Below are positions 29,926 through 32,081 of a stretch of DNA of 32,081 nt, one piece after another. A model generated the notes under the pieces. That model searched no databases. It was not told the DNA's origin and was given only the letters and a program-made list of their open reading frames with translations. Source of the stretch: a virus; IMG/VR virus record IMGVR_UViG_3300009285_000258, positions 1-32,081 of that record, one strand, 5' to 3'. Position numbers and translations under genes: made by a program. Each line of letters begins with the position of its first letter. Positions within the stretch are counted from its first letter, which is position 1.

Positions 29926-30614
29926 CTAAGCACTACAAGTTCCTCAACCTCAAGCGAGGTAAGATAGTCTCAGCTTCCGGCAATCAGAAGTGGAAGCTGG
30001 GCGAGTGGGTAAAGCATGACGGGAAGTTGGAGATGTGCAGTTCCGGTCTTCACTCCTCCCCGACTGTCTACCAAGCCCTCTCCTACGTCCCAGGAAGCGT
30101 GCTATCTCAAGTCGAGGTCAAGGGTAAGAGCCTCAAGGATAAAGATAAGTGGTGCTCCTCCGAGATGCGGATCATCCGGGCTTGGAAATGGCAGAAGAAA
30201 GACTCTATGGCTTTGGCTATCTTTGCGGCAGAGTCGGTTCTAAAGAACTTCGAGAAGAAGTATCCAGATGATAAACGACCCCGTGAGGCTATCGAGGCTG
30301 CCAAGAAGGTTCTAGCCAGTGATACAGCTAAAAATAGAGAGGCCGCCTCCTCCGCCTCCTCCGCCGCCTCCTCCGCCTACGCCGCCTACGCCTCCTCCGC
30401 CTACGCCGCCTCCGCCGCCTCCTCCGCCGCCTCCTCCGCCTCCTACGCCGCCTCCGCCGCCTCCTCCGCCTCCTCCTCCGCCTCCGCCGCCTCCTACGCC
30501 TCCTCCGCCGCCTACGCCGCCTCCTACGCCGCCTCCTACGCCTCCGCCCTTATCAAGAGAGTAGACCGATGGATGACTGACCACATTAAGGAATTGGGGG
30601 AGATAAAATCGTGA
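29922..30614 (+). CDS. DUF7666-like protein with an Ala/Ser/Tyr repeat tail
   Basis: I chose ATG at 29922 because it forms an ATGA overlap with the membrane protein. The N-terminal 110 residues (HYKFLNLKRGKIVSASGNQKW, LEMCSSGLHSSPTVYQALSY, SVLSQVEVKGKSLKDKDKW) match a pattern I recall for DUF7666-type phage proteins, in which a cysteine-containing core is followed by Ala-rich repeats. Residues 141-209 consist only of Ala, Ser and Tyr (30342-30548). A charged C-terminal helix follows. The function is unknown; the tail may be a long Ala-packed coiled coil. Confidence 0.7.
   Translation: MTKHYKFLNLKRGKIVSASGNQKWKLGEWVKHDGKLEMCSSGLHSSPTVYQALSYVPGSVLSQVEVKGKSLKDKDKWCSSEMRIIRAWKWQKKDSMALAIFAAESVLKNFEKKYPDDKRPREAIEAAKKVLASDTAKNREAASSASSAASSAYAAYASSAYAASAASSAASSASYAASAASSASSSASAASYASSAAYAASYAASYASALIKRVDRWMTDHIKELGEIKS
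30342..30548 (+). repeat. Three-codon tract (GCC, TCC, TAC), 69 codons
   Basis: From 30342 to 30548 every codon is GCC (Ala), TCC (Ser) or TAC (Tyr), in frame for 69 codons. The other possible codon of this pattern, GAC, is absent. The tract is purine-poor on the plus strand and resembles an expanded microsatellite. It should be prone to slippage in 3-base steps that keep the frame. Confidence 0.9.
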
Positions 30615-30850
30615 AAGGATGTCTTACTAACGAAGAGTTCGTCAAGATGTGGGTGCTAGCGTGCCGTTCGGGGCAGACCGCCCAGCAGCTGGCGGAACTC
30701 ATGAATGTGAAAAAGCAATCTGTGATTGGTAGGGGGCACAGACTACGAAAGATAGGAGTGCGTCTTCCGAAGCTTGCTCACTCTCTTTGGAAGGTAGCGG
30801 TTGATGTTGATCATCTCAATTCGATCATTGATGGGGAGGAGAAGGGATGA
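30611..30850 (+). CDS. GcrA-like / HTH DNA-binding protein, 79 residues
   Basis: The start is GTG, overlapping the previous stop (GTGA). Residues 5-60 carry a helix-turn-helix: NEEFVKMWVLACRSGQTAQQ, then LAELMNVKKQSVIGRGHRLRKIG. The VIGRxHRL segment resembles the GcrA-type HTH found in many phage regulators. It probably binds DNA and may control phage or host transcription. The C-terminal 20 residues are not recognised. The next gene starts by ATGA overlap. Confidence 0.66.
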   Translation: MKGCLTNEEFVKMWVLACRSGQTAQQLAELMNVKKQSVIGRGHRLRKIGVRLPKLAHSLWKVAVDVDHLNSIIDGEEKG

Positions 30851-31215
30851 CCGATTACACCGCAGAGATTGAGAAGCTGAAATACGACCCAAAGGATTAC
30901 CCCGAGCTAGAAGAGTGGGTGCCACTAACTAACGGATTGATTCGTGTGGAGGACCTCCACGCTCTTATTCTTAGGGCGCAAGCCGAAACAGCTGATTGGG
31001 CAGTTCACGTGGTAGACGAGATTGAAAACTCCGAGACTCGGGCTAGCTTTGAGGAATGGAAAGAGTTTAAGAACATCCGCGGTACCCTTCGGGAGCGGTT
31101 CAGGGCTGCCTACGGGGTAGACCCCTCGCCTACATACAACCCGAAGAGAGCCCGGCTCCAAGCACTCCCTGACTACAGGGGGGACAGTAATAAGAGTAAC
31201 AAGGAGGAAGTATAG
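30847..31215 (+). CDS. Hypothetical protein, 122 residues
   Basis: The protein is charged and mostly helical: PKDYPELEEWVPLTNGLIRV, HALILRAQAETADWAVHVV, SFEEWKEFKNIRGTLRERF. The basic C-terminus (YNPKRARLQALP, SNKSNKEEV) is probably disordered. No catalytic or metal motifs were found. It follows the HTH gene with an ATGA overlap and ends in the SD of the next gene. Function unknown. Confidence 0.62.
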   Translation: MTDYTAEIEKLKYDPKDYPELEEWVPLTNGLIRVEDLHALILRAQAETADWAVHVVDEIENSETRASFEEWKEFKNIRGTLRERFRAAYGVDPSPTYNPKRARLQALPDYRGDSNKSNKEEV

Positions 31216-31427
31216 TGAGTGTTCTGACTCTCGGGAAGAAAGATTTTAAGAAGGGCGATTCCTATTGGAGTGACTATGTTGGGAGGGTCGACCTTTCTAC
31301 GAAGTACGAGGGCCACATCGAGATCGAAGGAGGTCTCGGGTGGGTCAAGTTCGACCGACTATGGGCCGACGGCAACATATGTATCGAGGCTGGCGAGGGT
31401 ATCAAATCATTAACCCGTGGTCTATAA
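31215..31427 (+). CDS. Small beta-rich hypothetical protein, 70 residues
   Basis: GTG start at 31215 with a strong SD (AAGGAGG) that lies in the preceding gene; start and stop overlap by one base. The sequence alternates charged and hydrophobic residues (SYWSDYVGRVDLSTKYEGHIE, LGWVKFDRLWADGNICIEAG), typical of a small beta barrel or SH3-like fold. It is not recognised. The gap to the HNH gene is 27 bases. Confidence 0.6.
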   Translation: MSVLTLGKKDFKKGDSYWSDYVGRVDLSTKYEGHIEIEGGLGWVKFDRLWADGNICIEAGEGIKSLTRGL

Positions 31428-31454
31428 GGTTAATAGAGGAAGGGCGTGAGATAG

Positions 31455-31829
31455 ATGAGAAAACACAGCAAGCAGTCCTGCATCGACTTGGCGAAAAAGA
31501 TCGTCAGGGAATCGGGAGATACCTGCGAAAGATGCCACAAGCAGTCTCCCGTTTTCCATGCGGCGCATATTATGCCAGTTACCTATGCTGCCACTTGTGC
31601 CGATCTGAATAACTTACTTCGTCTCTGTCCCTCCTGCCATTCTGTCGGTCCCAAGTCTTCTCACCAGAACCCGGCCTCGTTCGGGATATGGCTAAACGAC
31701 GAGTTCCCTGGACGGTATGAGCGCCTGGAGAAGAAGGCTCACGGATATGCTAAGAATAAGCTAAAAATAGACTGGAATGAGGTCTGGGAGGAGCTTAAAT
31801 TGGATGAAAGTACCACTCTCCTAGATTGA
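31455..31829 (+). CDS. HNH endonuclease
   Basis: The 124-residue protein has the HNH metal-finger set: C24-x2-C27 (TCERCHKQ), HAAHIMPV at residues 35-42 with the first catalytic His pair, N52/N53 in LNNLLRLCPSCHS, C58-x2-C61 with H62, and SHQN at 69-72. Structural zinc is held by the four Cys. Such small enzymes nick or cut DNA and often assist phage packaging next to terminase, though here the gene is in the early region. The upstream SD is weak. Confidence 0.82.
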   Translation: MRKHSKQSCIDLAKKIVRESGDTCERCHKQSPVFHAAHIMPVTYAATCADLNNLLRLCPSCHSVGPKSSHQNPASFGIWLNDEFPGRYERLEKKAHGYAKNKLKIDWNEVWEELKLDESTTLLD

Positions 31830-31842
31830 TACATAACCACAA

Positions 31843-31870
31843 TTGACTTTTCCCCCCAGTTCTCTAAACT
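31843..31870 (+). promoter_or_regulatory. Candidate promoter before the secreted protein gene
   Basis: TTGACT (31843-31848) and TAAACT (31865-31870) are separated by 16 bases, close to sigma-70 spacing; the -10 is only fair (four of six). A perfect small hairpin (AACTG/CAGTT, 31867-31880) begins inside the -10 and could be an operator. Confidence 0.4.
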
Positions 31871-31894
31871 GATCGCAGTTAGTGGAGAAGTCAT

Positions 31895-32081
31895 ATTAAT
31901 CGCTTCGTGTGGATCTTGGCCCTCGCCATCATCCTCCTGCCAGGGGCCGCCCATGCCGCCCCGAGTCTGCCCTCGAGACTTACCGCCCAGATAAAAAGTA
32001 TCGCCATCGAGTCGGGAATCATTAAGCCCGAACCCCCGAAACCGAAACTACAACCCATTACCGTCCCCCTACCCGAGCCAG
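31895..32081 (+). CDS. Secreted protein, partial (runs off right edge), possible ATT start
   Basis: After an in-frame TAG (31880-31882) the open frame reads INRFVWILALAIILLPG, AAHA and APSLPSRL. This is a classical signal peptide with a likely signal peptidase site after AHA, followed by a Pro/Lys-rich segment. The only ATG upstream of the cleavage site lacks its n-region; the choices are ATT at 31895, seven bases after GGAG, or GTG at 31907 without a well-spaced SD. ATT is a rare but known start codon and keeps the positive n-region. The mature protein is cut off; a cell-wall hydrolase is possible. Confidence 0.5.
   Translation, partial: MNRFVWILALAIILLPGAAHAAPSLPSRLTAQIKSIAIESGIIKPEPPKPKLQPITVPLPEP

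Noticed and set aside
30312-30584. Long Gly-rich (minus strand) and Pro-rich (plus strand) reading frames opposite or beside the Ala/Ser/Tyr tract
   Set aside because: They are by-products of the GCC/TCC/TAC tract in other frames, have no SD, and consist of little but one or two residues.

Overview
The window is phage DNA: about 32 kb of a dsDNA tailed phage, best read as short-tailed (podovirus-like). The basis is a terminase small and large subunit, a portal, a putative scaffold, an N4-gp56-type major capsid protein, a head-tail adaptor, a nozzle-like protein, and no visible tape measure, tail-tube or sheath gene. No integrase, rRNA or convincing tRNA is seen. The genetic code is standard, most starts have Shine-Dalgarno (SD) sequences, and many adjacent genes overlap by 1-4 bases. 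The host cannot be named from the sequence.

Layout. From about 24.2 kb leftward (minus strand) runs the late region: TerS, a ~700-base non-coding gap, TerL, a metallopeptidase, a nucleotide-sugar dehydratase and half-length aminotransferase, a sigma region-2-like protein, portal, scaffold and capsid. A terminator follows. Then come three glycosyltransferases with a DNA methylase and a small methyltransferase, the tail genes, a 1269-residue virion-like protein, and a second sugar cluster that runs off the left edge. Rightward (plus strand) from a TTGACA-type promoter at 24.27 kb runs the early/replication region: small unknown genes, two small membrane proteins, a RepO-like initiator, a DnaB-type helicase, a PD-(D/E)XK nuclease, an SSB-like protein, several small HTH or zinc proteins, a DUF7666-like protein with an Ala/Ser/Tyr tract, an HNH nuclease, and a secreted protein cut by the right edge.

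The most unusual part is 24.32-25.55 kb plus the RepO leader at 25.98-26.06 kb. Here a head-to-tail chain of long inverted repeats, each with its own sequence, brackets the first small early genes. One pair is a perfect 26-bp match, and neighbouring helices are separated by only 0-3 bases. Two further helices enclose no gene. The imperfect positions are mostly G.U pairs when read as plus-strand RNA (seven G.U against one C.A), which points to selection on RNA folding. I know of no named element with this architecture.

Two recurrent motifs organise the late strand. TGTTATGNTAGATA lies upstream of TerS, TerL and the first gene after the capsid terminator. GTGTATATA recurs at five late gene junctions, four times immediately after the upstream stop codon. 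Because the phage encodes a sigma region-2-like protein, the second motif may be a phage late promoter.
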